This document shows positions 45,497 to 54,865 of a DNA stretch of 64,000 nt, one piece after another. Position numbers and translations under genes: made by a program. The notes under the pieces are model-generated. The model saw nothing but the letters and a program-made list of their open reading frames with translations. It was not told where the DNA came from and did no database searches. Positions within the stretch are counted from its first letter, which is position 1; every line of letters begins with the position of its first letter. Source of the stretch: Ensifer adhaerens (GTDB taxonomy: Bacteria; Pseudomonadota; Alphaproteobacteria; Rhizobiales; Rhizobiaceae); contig NZ_CP015882.1 of the NCBI RefSeq assembly GCF_000697965.2, forward strand, positions 1,054,001-1,118,000. Direction: 5' to 3'.

Positions 45497-46630
45497 TTAC
45501 TGGGCTGACGTCAGCGAGACGAAGTAGCCGCTCTTGTAGGGAAGCGGCAGGAAGCGCTCATGCAACTCCTTGAACGTCGCCTCCGGGTCGAGGTCCGCGA
45601 AGAGATCCGGGTGCAGCCACTTGGCGATCTGCTGGATGGCCACGAACTGGTAGGGATTGTTGTAGAACTGGTGCCAGATGGCGTGAACCTGGCCGTCTTT
45701 CACGGCTTCAACGCCGGTGAAAGCCGGGCGCTTGGTCAGGTTTTCGAGCTTGCGGGCCGCTTCCTTCTCATCGGCGCCATAGCCGACGCCAACCCAGGCA
45801 CCACCCGGCACATAACCCTGCCAGTTGCCGCCGGTGATGATGATCTGATCGGGATTGGCAGCGATGATCTGCTCCGGATTGACCACGCCGAAGGTGCCGG
45901 GAATGATGTCCTTTGCCATGTTTACGCCGCCGGCGAACTCGACCATCTTGCCGAAGTTCTCGTTACCGAAAGACATGCAGCAATCGTCGGAGTAACCACC
46001 GGCGCGTTCGACAAAAACGAGCGGCTTCTTCGGATTGGCCTTCGCCAAAACGTCGGTCACCTTGGCGATGCTCTCGGCGCGAAACTTGATGAACCCCTCG
46101 GCCTTCTCTTCCTTTCCCAAAAGCTTGCCCATCACGCGCATGCTCGGCTCGGTGTTTTCCATCGGCTTCTCGCGGAAATCGACGTAGACGAGCGGGATAC
46201 CGACCTTGGCAAGCTTCTCGATGTAGCCAGCCTCCTCCGTCGCCGTCTTCGCGTCGACGTTCATCAGAACGACATCGGGTTTCAAGGCAACCGCCTGCTC
46301 GATGTCGAAGGTGCCATCCTTCATGCCGCCGAAGGTCGGCAGCTTGGCAATCTCAGGGTACTTTGCGAGATAGGCGGCATAGCTTTCAGGGTCTGCCTTT
46401 GCCAGATCATCGCGCCAGCCGACGACGCGCTTGAACGGCTCGTCGCGGTCGAGCGCGCCGAGGAAATAGATCTGCCGCCCTTCGCCGAGAATCACGTGCT
46501 CGACGGGTACGTTGACCTCGACATCGCGGCCCGTGACATCCCTCAACGTCACGACATCAGCGAAGGCTGCCGTAGAAAAAAGCACGCAAAGGCTTGCGGC
46601 GGCCGCAGCCACCCTGTTGAAAAACCGCAT
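45497..46630 (-). CDS. Iron-type ABC substrate-binding protein (copy 1)
   Basis: The 377-residue paralogue of the next gene has a signal peptide (VAAAAASLCVLFSTAAFA), the fold motif GTFGVVNPEQIIAANPDQII and the paired cysteines in DDCCMSFGNENFGKM. It is the first gene of the importer operon, with an iron-responsive-operator-like palindrome 43 bp upstream of its start. Two binding proteins for one permease suggest two ligand forms or affinities. Confidence 0.83.
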   Translation of the reverse strand: MRFFNRVAAAAASLCVLFSTAAFADVVTLRDVTGRDVEVNVPVEHVILGEGRQIYFLGALDRDEPFKRVVGWRDDLAKADPESYAAYLAKYPEIAKLPTFGGMKDGTFDIEQAVALKPDVVLMNVDAKTATEEAGYIEKLAKVGIPLVYVDFREKPMENTEPSMRVMGKLLGKEEKAEGFIKFRAESIAKVTDVLAKANPKKPLVFVERAGGYSDDCCMSFGNENFGKMVEFAGGVNMAKDIIPGTFGVVNPEQIIAANPDQIIITGGNWQGYVPGGAWVGVGYGADEKEAARKLENLTKRPAFTGVEAVKDGQVHAIWHQFYNNPYQFVAIQQIAKWLHPDLFADLDPEATFKELHERFLPLPYKSGYFVSLTSAQ

Positions 46631-46672
46631 TGTTTTAGCTCCGCTGGAAAATTCAGGCGATCTAATGTTTGA

Positions 46673-46687
46673 TGACTTTATTAGTCA
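46673..46687. promoter_or_regulatory. Iron-responsive operator-like box (TGA-N9-TCA)
   Basis: TGACTTTATTAGTCA is an inverted repeat that fits the TGA-N9-TCA motif of RirA iron-responsive operators in rhizobia. The flanks extend the symmetry: TGATGACT on the left against AGTCAACA on the right, with one mismatch. It lies midway between the divergent binding-protein and methyltransferase starts and could repress both when iron is sufficient. Confidence 0.7.
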
Positions 46688-46734
46688 ACATTTATCTTTT
46701 AGAACGCCTCCAAACAGGAACGAGCGGTATCGAC

Positions 46735-47538
46735 ATGAGCGATGTGACGGAGCGGCAGAACTACAACCTGCGCGATGAAATCAAGGCCTACTGGTCGGAC
46801 CGCGCGGCAACCTTCGATCTGTCCCCGGGCCACGAGATCTTCTCGGAGGAAGAACGCGCGGCCTGGCATCAACTGTTTCTCCGTCACCTTGGGCCGGGCG
46901 CAGGGCGTGCCGCGCTCGATCTTGCGAGTGGCACCGGCGTCATCTCGCATCTTCTCGATGAACTCGACTTCAAGGTGCAGGGCCTCGACTGGGCCGAGCC
47001 GATGCTCGAACGCGCCAGGGATAAGGCGCGCAAGCGCGGGCGAGCGATCCGCTTCGCCCTCGGCGACGCCGAAAATACCATGGAGCCCGACAACCACTAC
47101 GATGTAATCGTCAACCGGCATCTGGTCTGGACGCTCGTGGACCCGGCCGCAGCCTTTGGCGAATGGCTACGGGTCCTGAAGCCCGGCGGCATGTTGCTGA
47201 TCGTCGATGGCGACTTCGTCAATACAACCGCGCTCGAGCGGCTGTTCTCCAAGCTCAGCACATGGGGACAGCGCCTCGGCCTGTTCAAGGCTGAGACGCC
47301 AACCGGTTCGCCGCAGATGACGGCGACGCACCGCAGCATCCTCTCCCGCGTGCATTTCGCACAAGGCGCCCGCGCCGAGGCCGTCGTCGCGCTGTTGCGC
47401 GAGGCCGGCTTCACCGAGATTACGATCGACAGGGACCTTCGCGAAATCCATCGCACCCAGGCCGCGAATTGGAACCTTTTCAAGGGCTTGGCGCGACAGT
47501 CGCAGCATCGCTACGCCATTCGCGCGACGAAACCTTAG
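46735..47538 (+). CDS. Class I SAM-dependent methyltransferase
   Basis: The 267-residue protein has the SAM-binding glycine loop ALDLASGTGVISHLLDEL, the post-II acidic residue GLDWAEPMLERARDKA and the HLVWTLVDPAAAF/LRVLKPGGMLLIVDGDF region of Methyltransf_11/25 families. The start at 46735 is supported by AGGAACGAG upstream. Its divergent arrangement with an iron-type importer across an iron box suggests it modifies a siderophore, haem-related or metal-binding molecule, but the substrate is unknown. Confidence 0.83.
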   Translation: MSDVTERQNYNLRDEIKAYWSDRAATFDLSPGHEIFSEEERAAWHQLFLRHLGPGAGRAALDLASGTGVISHLLDELDFKVQGLDWAEPMLERARDKARKRGRAIRFALGDAENTMEPDNHYDVIVNRHLVWTLVDPAAAFGEWLRVLKPGGMLLIVDGDFVNTTALERLFSKLSTWGQRLGLFKAETPTGSPQMTATHRSILSRVHFAQGARAEAVVALLREAGFTEITIDRDLREIHRTQAANWNLFKGLARQSQHRYAIRATKP

Positions 47539-47595
47539 GGTCGAGGCAAACCCTACGCAGTCAGTGACTGTGTTCATGCGCAAAAACGACCAGGC

Positions 47596-49098
47596 TCACG
47601 ACTGCGCAATCTCCCTGCCAATCCGCAGGACCTCCGAGATTAAAAGGTTCAGGTCGTCCGGGCGGGTGCGATGATTGCAGATCGCTGCGCGCAGGCAATG
47701 CTTGCCCCGGATCGTCGTGTCGGAAAGCGCCGCCACGCCGGTTTCCTGCAGGCGCAGCATGATCTCGAGGTTGGTCTCCTTCAGTCGCTCCTCATTTAGA
47801 CCTTGGGGCGCATAGCGGAAGCAGACGATGTTGATCTCCGGTTCAACGATGAGTTCCAGAGGCGGATTCGAACGGACGAGATCGGCGAGGAAGGCGGCCT
47901 GCGCGACGTTCTGGTCGATCAGCCGGCCGAACTTGGCGATGCCGTGCTCCATCAGCGCCATCCAGACCTTCAGCGCCGCAAAGCCGCGGCTGGTCTGAAA
48001 GCCGAATTCGTGAAGCCACTGACCGGAGGCGATGCCACGCGGCATGCCCTGCAGAAACTCCGGCGACACCGCAAAGGTTTCCCGGTGCTTTGCCCGGTCC
48101 CGGACAAGCGCGCAACCGACCTCAAAGGGGGCATGCAGCCATTTGTGCGGGTCGAGCGCGACGGAATCCGCCCGCTCGATGCCCTTGACGCGCCAGGCGT
48201 TCTCGGGCGCGATCGAAAGCAGCGCTCCGATACACCCGTCTACGTGGAACCACAGGTTCTCCTCCGCGGCGATCCCGGCCAAGGCGGTGAGATCGTCTAC
48301 TGCACCGGAATTGACCGTACCGGCAGTACCAATGACGCAGGCAGGCCTGAAGCCCCGCGCGCGATCCTCGGCGATCGCCGCGCGAAGCGCCTCAAGGTCG
48401 ATGCGGTAACGGGAATCGGTCGGGATCCGTCTAAGTGCCTTGTTGCCGAGGCCGAGCGTCTCGACCGCCTTGCGATGGCAGGAATGAACCTGATCCGAGG
48501 CGTAGAAGCGCATGGGTTCCGTGAGGGCCGCAACGCCCTCTTCGCGCAGATCGATGCCCGCCATGGCGTTGCGGGCAACCGTCAGCCCGACGAGGTTGGC
48601 CACCGAACCGCCGCTGACCAGCGTGCCGCTCGCTGCCTCGGGAAAGCCGATCATGTCGCGCAGCCATCCGACGACCTGCTGGTCGACGAGGGCAGCGGCA
48701 TGGCGTCCGCCCCCGAGATTGGAACCCTGGATCGCTGCGAGAAAATCGCCGAGCGCCCCGGTGAAGTTGCCGGAGCCCATGTACCAGGACCAGAACCGTG
48801 GATGGATGTTGCCCATTGGATAGGCGAGCACCGTGTCCTTGACCTGTCGGTACACGTCCTCGAGGGGCGTCGGCCGATCCGGGACCGGCGCCTGGTACAG
48901 CGCTTCGATCTCCTCCGGCAGCGGTTGCCAGACCGGACGCTCGCGCACGCGGCCGAGATGGCCGACGGCATCGTCGATGATCCGGTGGGCGAGCGCCGAG
49001 ACGGACGACCAATCGGGTGGGTCGAGGGTCTCGAGCGTAGCCAGGAGTTCCGGTTGCGTGAAGGCTCCCACGCTTTGCCTCGGTGATCGCGCTCCCAT
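47596..49098 (-). CDS. PLP-dependent group II amino-acid decarboxylase
   Basis: The 500-residue enzyme of the aromatic-L-amino-acid/glutamate decarboxylase family has the PLP-stacking region LVSGGSVANLVGLTVARNA, the PLP Asp in WFHVDGCIGALL and the Schiff-base Lys in SVALDPHKWLHAPFEVG. N-terminal PMGNIHPRFWSWYMGSGN is typical of the AADC group. The substrate could be an aromatic or other amino acid. It lies 11 bp after a CysK-like gene; the two may act in sequence, the synthase building a beta-substituted alanine that is then decarboxylated. Confidence 0.85.
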   Translation of the reverse strand: MGARSPRQSVGAFTQPELLATLETLDPPDWSSVSALAHRIIDDAVGHLGRVRERPVWQPLPEEIEALYQAPVPDRPTPLEDVYRQVKDTVLAYPMGNIHPRFWSWYMGSGNFTGALGDFLAAIQGSNLGGGRHAAALVDQQVVGWLRDMIGFPEAASGTLVSGGSVANLVGLTVARNAMAGIDLREEGVAALTEPMRFYASDQVHSCHRKAVETLGLGNKALRRIPTDSRYRIDLEALRAAIAEDRARGFRPACVIGTAGTVNSGAVDDLTALAGIAAEENLWFHVDGCIGALLSIAPENAWRVKGIERADSVALDPHKWLHAPFEVGCALVRDRAKHRETFAVSPEFLQGMPRGIASGQWLHEFGFQTSRGFAALKVWMALMEHGIAKFGRLIDQNVAQAAFLADLVRSNPPLELIVEPEINIVCFRYAPQGLNEERLKETNLEIMLRLQETGVAALSDTTIRGKHCLRAAICNHRTRPDDLNLLISEVLRIGREIAQS

Positions 49099-49109
49099 CC
49101 TTCCTCTCC

Positions 49110-50198
49110 CTATTCGGCGGCGAGCTGGAAGCCGGGCGTGGATCGCGACAGCTCCATCTCCTCGTCATCCATGTCCGCCGGGATCGTTTCGAACAGCGGC
49201 GTCGACAGATAGCGCTCCCCTGTGTCAGGCAGCATGCACAGGATCACCGAGCCGGCCGGCGCGTGCTCCGCGATCTGGCGCGCAACGCCGAAGGTCGCGC
49301 CGCCCGAAACGCCAGTGAAGATGCCCTCTTTCTGTGCGAGCGCCTTGGCCCATTCCATCGCCTTCGGACCGGCAATGGGGACGAGTTCGTCATAATAGCG
49401 GTTGTCAATCGCCTCCTGCAGGACGTCGGGTATGAAGTCCGGTGTCCAGCCCTGGATCGGATGCGGCTCGAAGGCGGGATGGCTGGCGGCCGGCGCACCG
49501 CCCGTTCCGCGCTGTTGCGCATGACCGCTGCCGAGCAACTGCGCGTTGGCGGGCTCGGCAAGCACGATCTTCGTCTCCGGACGCTCACGCCGCAAAACCC
49601 GGGAGACGCCAACCACCGTGCCGCCGGTGCCGTAGCCTGTGACGAAGTAATCAAGACGGGAGCCGGCAAAGTCGTTGACGATTTCCCGGCCGGTCGTCGC
49701 CTCGTGGATCGCGGCGTTGGCTGTGGTCTCGAACTGCCGGGCGAGGAACCATCCGTTCTTCTCTGCGAGTTCGACCGCCTTGCGATACATGCCCAGGCCC
49801 TTCTCGGCGCGCGGCGTCAGAACGACCTTGGCGCCCAGCATGCGCATCAGCCGGCGGCGCTCGACGGAGAAGCTATCGGCCATGGTGACAACCAGCGGAT
49901 AGCCTTTTTGCGCACAGACCATCGCCAGTCCGATGCCGGTGTTACCGCTGGTGGCCTCGACTACGGTCTGTCCGGGCTTCAGCTTGCCTGTGCGCTCGGC
50001 CTCCTCGATGATCGCAATCGCCAGCCTGTCCTTCACCGACGAAGCCGGATTGAAGAACTCCGCCTTGACATAGATGGTCGCGTTGCCGACGCCGAGATTG
50101 TTGACGCGGATCGCCGGCGTGTCGCCGATCGTCTCCAGCACGCTGTCGAAAAGCCGCCCGCGGCCGCTCGTGGTTCTCAGTCCAGAATTGTTTGGCAT
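49110..50198 (-). CDS. Cysteine synthase-family PLP enzyme
   Basis: The 362-residue enzyme has CysK motifs: the Schiff-base Lys in NPASSVKDRLAI, the substrate loop EATSGNTGIGLAM and the PLP-phosphate loop GYGTGGTVVGVSRV. It is about 50 residues longer than typical CysK because of an insertion around AQQRGTGGAPAASHPAFEP and an extended C-terminus. It might make cysteine or another beta-substituted alanine. Clustering with a decarboxylase and a SARP regulator, not with sulfur genes, argues for a specialized product. Confidence 0.8.
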   Translation of the reverse strand: MPNNSGLRTTSGRGRLFDSVLETIGDTPAIRVNNLGVGNATIYVKAEFFNPASSVKDRLAIAIIEEAERTGKLKPGQTVVEATSGNTGIGLAMVCAQKGYPLVVTMADSFSVERRRLMRMLGAKVVLTPRAEKGLGMYRKAVELAEKNGWFLARQFETTANAAIHEATTGREIVNDFAGSRLDYFVTGYGTGGTVVGVSRVLRRERPETKIVLAEPANAQLLGSGHAQQRGTGGAPAASHPAFEPHPIQGWTPDFIPDVLQEAIDNRYYDELVPIAGPKAMEWAKALAQKEGIFTGVSGGATFGVARQIAEHAPAGSVILCMLPDTGERYLSTPLFETIPADMDDEEMELSRSTPGFQLAAE

Positions 50199-50277
50199 GG
50201 GTCCTCTCACTCTTCCGGATGCTAGGTTCGGCGAGGGATGCTAAAGTGCTGGCGTGGGAGCCGGCGTGGGAGTGCGC

Positions 50278-52293
50278 ATGGAAACGGATGGCCCGGACGT
50301 GGTTTTTTCGGCAAAGGAGCTGGAACTGCGGCTGCTCGGGCCGATGAAACTCATGCGCCGCGGGGTGGCCGTGCCGTTACCGCCGTCGCGCAAGGTGCGC
50401 GCGCTGCTCGCTTATCTGGCCCTGACGCCAGGTTCGGTTCCTCGGGAACGGCTCTGCCATCTGCTCTGGCAAGTGCCGAGCGATCCGCGCGGTGAATTGC
50501 GCTGGAGCCTGAGCAAAATCCGCTTGCTCATGGACACGGATGGCCGCAAGCGCGTGATCACGGCTAACGACCGGATTTCACTCGATCTCGAAGACTGTGA
50601 CATCGACGCACGCCACATCCAGGAAGCAAGGCGGCGCGGTATCGGAAACCTCGATCTGGAGGCGTTGCGGCCGATTGCTGGACGATGCGGAGGCGATCTG
50701 CTCGAAGGGGTCGAGATCGACAACAGCCCTGCCTTCGAGCACTGGCTGACATCGGTGCGGAGCGAGTTTCGCCTATACGCGCTGGAGATCGCGGCAGAAA
50801 TCGGCAAGAAAACACCCGTCGGCGGTGAGGACGGCTTGCCGGCAGCCCGGCAATGGCTCGACCTCGCGCCGCTCGACGCAGACGCAAATCTCCGCTTCCT
50901 GGCGGAACTGTCCCGCAGGCGGATGGGCGACGCCTGCAACCGGCATCTCGATGCGGCAGCGCGCCTCTTTGCCGATGAGGGCGAGGACTTCGCGCCGATC
51001 CGAGAGGCATGGGAACGCCTCAGGCCCCTGTCCCGACAACCGGCGGTCGTCGTCGTTTCTGACGGTGTTGGCAGACCTTCCGAGCCCATCCACGTGACGG
51101 TCGCGCGCCGCGCCTCGATTGCCGTCATGCCGTTCCGCGAACTTGTCGCGGGCGGGGCGGGCCGGAACGATCTCGGCAGCGCGGTCGCGCATGACGTCAT
51201 CAGCAAGCTGGCGCGCCTGCGCAGTCTCTTCGTTATTGCCCGAGGCTCTGTTTTTGCCATCGCTGGCGAAGGGCTCGAACTGCCGGAAATCGGCCGCCGG
51301 CTCGGCGTCGACTATGTCGCCACCGGCTTCCTGGAACAGCACGAACTCGGGATCGCAGTGAACGTGGAGGTCGCAGAGGCGGCCACCGCCCATATCGTCT
51401 GGACTGAGCGGTTCGAGGCGCGCGCGGCCGAGCACTTTGCCGTCGTCGACGAGATCAGCAACAGCATCGTGTCGTCGATCGCCGCTGAAATCGAGAACGA
51501 AGAGCGCAACCGCGCGATCCTGAAGCCTCCGGATTCGCTCGACGCCTGGGAGGCCTATCATCGCGGCCTCTGGCACATGTTTCGCTTCACCGCCGAGGAA
51601 AACGAGCGCGCCGCCGAGTTCTTCCGCCTTTCGACACGCCTCGATCCAACCTTCTCACGCGCCCATGCCGGGCTGTCCTTCACCCACTGGCAAAGGGCAT
51701 TCCAGCGCTGGGGCGACCGCGACGGCGAGACCCGGGACGCGCTCAAGGCCGCCGGGCAGAGCCTCTTGGTTGACGATCAGAACCCCGCCGCGCACTGGTC
51801 GATGGGGCGTGCCCTCTGGCTGACCGGAGACCACGACCAGGCGGTGCGCGCACTGGAGCACTCGGTCCTTCTCAGCCCCAATTTCGCCCTCGGGCACTAT
51901 GCGCTCTCCTTCGTGCACGCGCAGTCCGGCGACCCCGCAGCGGCGATCACCGCATCTGATTACTCGCGGCTTTTGAGCCCCTACGACCCGCTGCTGTTCG
52001 GCATGCTCGGCACCCGCGCGATTGCCCTCATCCGGCTGGACGCCTTCGAGGAGGCTGCAGACTGGGCGATCAAGGCGGCAGCCCGTCCGAACGCGCATGT
52101 GCACATCCTCGCGATCGCAGCCCATTGTCTTGCGCTCGCCGGACGCCTCAGTGAGGCTCGCAGCTACGCGGCCCGCATCCGCCTGCAGAAGCCGGATTAC
52201 CGGACGGACAATTTCCTCGACGCCTTCCACTTCACACCCGACGTCATCGCCCGATATCGCCAAGTGGCGGCCTTGATCGGGCTGGCGACCTGA
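50278..52293 (+). CDS. SARP-type regulator with TolB-like and TPR domains
   Basis: The 671-residue protein has an OmpR/SARP winged helix at residues about 15-85 (RLLGPMKLMRRGVAVPL, SRKVRALLAYLALTPGSVPR), followed by a BTAD-like helical region. A TolB_N/FlgO-like module follows (SIAVMPFRELVAGGAGRND, GRRLGVDYVATGFLEQ; about residues 285-410), and then several TPR units. No membrane helix is visible, so it is probably cytosolic. ATG 50278 has GGGAG upstream. It is divergent from the CysK-like/decarboxylase pair and probably activates it. Confidence 0.82.
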   Translation: METDGPDVVFSAKELELRLLGPMKLMRRGVAVPLPPSRKVRALLAYLALTPGSVPRERLCHLLWQVPSDPRGELRWSLSKIRLLMDTDGRKRVITANDRISLDLEDCDIDARHIQEARRRGIGNLDLEALRPIAGRCGGDLLEGVEIDNSPAFEHWLTSVRSEFRLYALEIAAEIGKKTPVGGEDGLPAARQWLDLAPLDADANLRFLAELSRRRMGDACNRHLDAAARLFADEGEDFAPIREAWERLRPLSRQPAVVVVSDGVGRPSEPIHVTVARRASIAVMPFRELVAGGAGRNDLGSAVAHDVISKLARLRSLFVIARGSVFAIAGEGLELPEIGRRLGVDYVATGFLEQHELGIAVNVEVAEAATAHIVWTERFEARAAEHFAVVDEISNSIVSSIAAEIENEERNRAILKPPDSLDAWEAYHRGLWHMFRFTAEENERAAEFFRLSTRLDPTFSRAHAGLSFTHWQRAFQRWGDRDGETRDALKAAGQSLLVDDQNPAAHWSMGRALWLTGDHDQAVRALEHSVLLSPNFALGHYALSFVHAQSGDPAAAITASDYSRLLSPYDPLLFGMLGTRAIALIRLDAFEEAADWAIKAAARPNAHVHILAIAAHCLALAGRLSEARSYAARIRLQKPDYRTDNFLDAFHFTPDVIARYRQVAALIGLAT

Positions 52294-52326
52294 GTGATCG
52301 GTGCCGGCCAAATTCGCCTGCGTGTC

Positions 52327-53217
52327 TTAGAGCCGCTGGAGAAGGCGGTATCGTTCAAGGATTTCAGCGATCTGTTCGTCCTGTGCCTTGTTTGGCAGAA
52401 GTGCTGGCTGTCGGCTTGCGCCGACAGATGCATCCTGCAGGTAGAGGGCGCGCTTGACCATCGCCGGGGCAAAGCCGAGTGCATAGAGGTCGGTCCGAAA
52501 GGCAGCAAAGGTTGCCTGCTGCTTCTGCGCTTCGACAATGTCGCCGGCATTGAAGGCCTTCAAGATACCTGCAAGCACATCCGGCATGGCGTTGCCGAGG
52601 CCCGAGATGCAGCCAGCCGCACCATTCTGCAGTGCCCAGAGCACGAGATGATCGGGGCCGGAGTAGACTTCGAAACCATCGACTTCGTTGGCAATCTGCA
52701 GATAGGCTTCCAAAGTTTCTTTCGCGCCGCCGGAATCCTTGATGCCGGCAATGTTGCCGTGGCCGGCAAGGGCGCGCGCCGTGTCGGGCTCGATATGGTT
52801 CTGCGTGCGGGCGGGTATGTCATAGAGGTAGACTGGCGTCTTCACGGCATCGGCGACGGTCGAGAAATGACGGACAAGGCCATCCTGGGTGCAGGCAATG
52901 AAGAACGGCGTGATCACTGCGATCCCGTCGACGCCGATCCGGTCGAATTCTCGGGCGAGTTTTACTGTCTCGAAGGTGGCAGGCATGCCGGCATTGACGA
53001 TCACCTTGACGCGGCCGCCGACCTCATCAACCACCTCCTCCGTCAGGCGCACCTTTTCCTCGTATGTCAGCGCGGTGAAGTCACCGTTGGTTCCGGCGCA
53101 CATGATGTTGTTGCCGGCTGCGACCTGTCGGCGGACCTGGGCGCGCGTCGCCTGGTAGTTAATGGTCTCGTCGTCGTTGAAGCAGGTCACGAGGGCGACG
53201 AAGGCTTGCTTGGTCAT
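52327..53217 (-). CDS. Dihydrodipicolinate synthase/N-acetylneuraminate lyase family protein
   Basis: The 296-residue class I aldolase-type barrel has the catalytic Tyr in VYLYDIPARTQN, the Schiff-base Lys in IAGIKDSGGAKET and the loop GTNGDFTALTYEEK, which parallels the GTTGE loop of DapA. Family members cleave or condense pyruvate with aldehydes, including sialic acids and 2-keto-3-deoxy acids. As the last gene of a peptide-type importer operon opposite a sialidase-like gene, an acid-sugar lyase is more likely than lysine biosynthesis. GAGAGGA precedes ATG 53217. Confidence 0.82.
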   Translation of the reverse strand: MTKQAFVALVTCFNDDETINYQATRAQVRRQVAAGNNIMCAGTNGDFTALTYEEKVRLTEEVVDEVGGRVKVIVNAGMPATFETVKLAREFDRIGVDGIAVITPFFIACTQDGLVRHFSTVADAVKTPVYLYDIPARTQNHIEPDTARALAGHGNIAGIKDSGGAKETLEAYLQIANEVDGFEVYSGPDHLVLWALQNGAAGCISGLGNAMPDVLAGILKAFNAGDIVEAQKQQATFAAFRTDLYALGFAPAMVKRALYLQDASVGASRQPALLPNKAQDEQIAEILERYRLLQRL

Positions 53218-53245
53218 GCGGATTTTCCTCTCAATGGACGGCGCC

Positions 53246-54865
53246 TCAGGACGCGCGCTGAAGACGGGCGGCGCGATGAGCGGCCTGGACGTCGGGATCG
53301 GGGTCGAGGCCGGCTGCAAGCAGCGCACGCGTATAGTCTTGCTGCGGCGCGTCGAACACCTCGCGCACCGTGCCAAGCTCGACGATGTTGCCCTTCTGCA
53401 TGACCATGACGTGGTCGGCAAAGTCGCGCACCACCGGCAGATCGTGGGCGATGAAGATAAAGGCGATACCCATTTCCTTGCGCAGCCGGTCGAGCAGCGC
53501 GATCACCTGCGCCTGCACCGAAACGTCAAGCGCCGAGACCGCCTCGTCGCAGATGATCAGCTGCGGCTCGAGTGCGAGTGCGCGGGCAATTGCGATGCGT
53601 TGGCGCTGGCCGCCGGAAAACTGATGTGGGTAGCGGCCCATGTGCTCCGGGCCGAGACCGACCTGCACAAGAAGATCAGCCACCCGCTCGCGCCATTTCG
53701 CCTTGGGCAAGATATCCGAATGAATGACCCAGGCCTCGGAAATGAGCTGGTAAACGGTCATACGCGGATTGAGCGACTGCGTCGGGTCCTGGAAGACCAT
53801 CTGCAGGTCGCGGCGCAGCTTGTAGAGTTCCGTGGGCGACATCGTGAAGAGGTCGCGGCCCTTCCACAAGGCGCTGCCACTATCCGGTTCGTCGAGGCGA
53901 AGCAGGATGCGCGCCAGCGTCGACTTGCCTGACCCGCTCTCGCCGACGACGGCCATGGTCTCGCCGGGCATGAGGTCGAAGGACAGGCCCTTCAGCGCCT
54001 CGAAGGAACCATAGCGTTTGCGCACGTCGCGAACTGAAAGAACGGGTTCGGCGCGAGCGGCTGGCACATGCATCTCGCCCTTGCCTGGGGCGGCGGCAAT
54101 CAGCTTCTTGGTATAGGGATGCTGCGGGTTCTTGTAGACCTCGCGCACCGTGCCGGCTTCGACCAGAACGCCTTTTTCCATCACCACCACGCGATCGGCG
54201 ATCTCCGCGACCACGCCGAGGTCGTGGGTGATGATGAGGACCGCCATGCCGGTCTCTCGCTGCAATTCCTCAAGCAGCGCGAGCACTTCGGCCTGCACGG
54301 TGACGTCGAGCGCCGTCGTCGGCTCATCGGCGATCAGGAGATCTGGCCTGAGTGCCAATGCCATCGCAATCATGACGCGCTGGCGCTGGCCGCCGGAGAA
54401 TTCGTGCGGATATTTGTCGAGCGAGCGCTCCGGGTCGGGGATGCCGACCCGGGTCAACAGCCGCAACGCCTCGGAAGCGGCTTTCGCGGCGTCGGTCCCG
54501 TGGGTGGTGAGCGCCTCGCGGATCTGCCAGCCCACGGTATAGACCGGGTTAAGATGGCTCAGCGGGTCCTGGAAGATCATGGCGATACGGCGCCCGTTGA
54601 CCTTTCGCCTTTCCTGCGCCGGCATTGGCAGCAGGTCGACGCCGTCGAGCAGGATCTCGCCCGAGCTGATGCGTCCCGGCGGCATGTCGATCAGGTTCAT
54701 GATCGCCGAGGAGGAGACCGACTTGCCGGATCCGCTCTCGCCAAGGATTGCGAGCGTCTCGCCACGGTCGAGATGGTAGGAGATATTGCGGACCGCTTTC
54801 ACGACGCCGACTGCGGTGTGGAATTCGACCGACAGGTCGCGAACTTCAAGGAGATGGTCAGCCAT
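53246..54865 (-). CDS. Dipeptide-type ABC ATPase, fused DppD-DppF
   Basis: The 539-residue protein contains two full ATPase domains. The first has Walker A GESGSGKSV, signature FSGGQRQRVMIAMAL and Walker B LLIADEPTTALDV. The second begins near residue 275 with GESGSGKST, FSGGQRQRIAIARAL and LIICDEAVSALDV. This replaces the separate DppD and DppF chains. It overlaps the permease gene upstream by 8 bp. Confidence 0.9.
   Translation of the reverse strand: MADHLLEVRDLSVEFHTAVGVVKAVRNISYHLDRGETLAILGESGSGKSVSSSAIMNLIDMPPGRISSGEILLDGVDLLPMPAQERRKVNGRRIAMIFQDPLSHLNPVYTVGWQIREALTTHGTDAAKAASEALRLLTRVGIPDPERSLDKYPHEFSGGQRQRVMIAMALALRPDLLIADEPTTALDVTVQAEVLALLEELQRETGMAVLIITHDLGVVAEIADRVVVMEKGVLVEAGTVREVYKNPQHPYTKKLIAAAPGKGEMHVPAARAEPVLSVRDVRKRYGSFEALKGLSFDLMPGETMAVVGESGSGKSTLARILLRLDEPDSGSALWKGRDLFTMSPTELYKLRRDLQMVFQDPTQSLNPRMTVYQLISEAWVIHSDILPKAKWRERVADLLVQVGLGPEHMGRYPHQFSGGQRQRIAIARALALEPQLIICDEAVSALDVSVQAQVIALLDRLRKEMGIAFIFIAHDLPVVRDFADHVMVMQKGNIVELGTVREVFDAPQQDYTRALLAAGLDPDPDVQAAHRAARLQRAS

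Noticed and set aside
47537..47570. Small inverted repeats (AGGGT/ACCCT and CAGTCA-G-TGACTG) between methyltransferase and decarboxylase genes
   Set aside because: Stems are only 5-6 bp with no T-run, too weak to call a terminator or operator.
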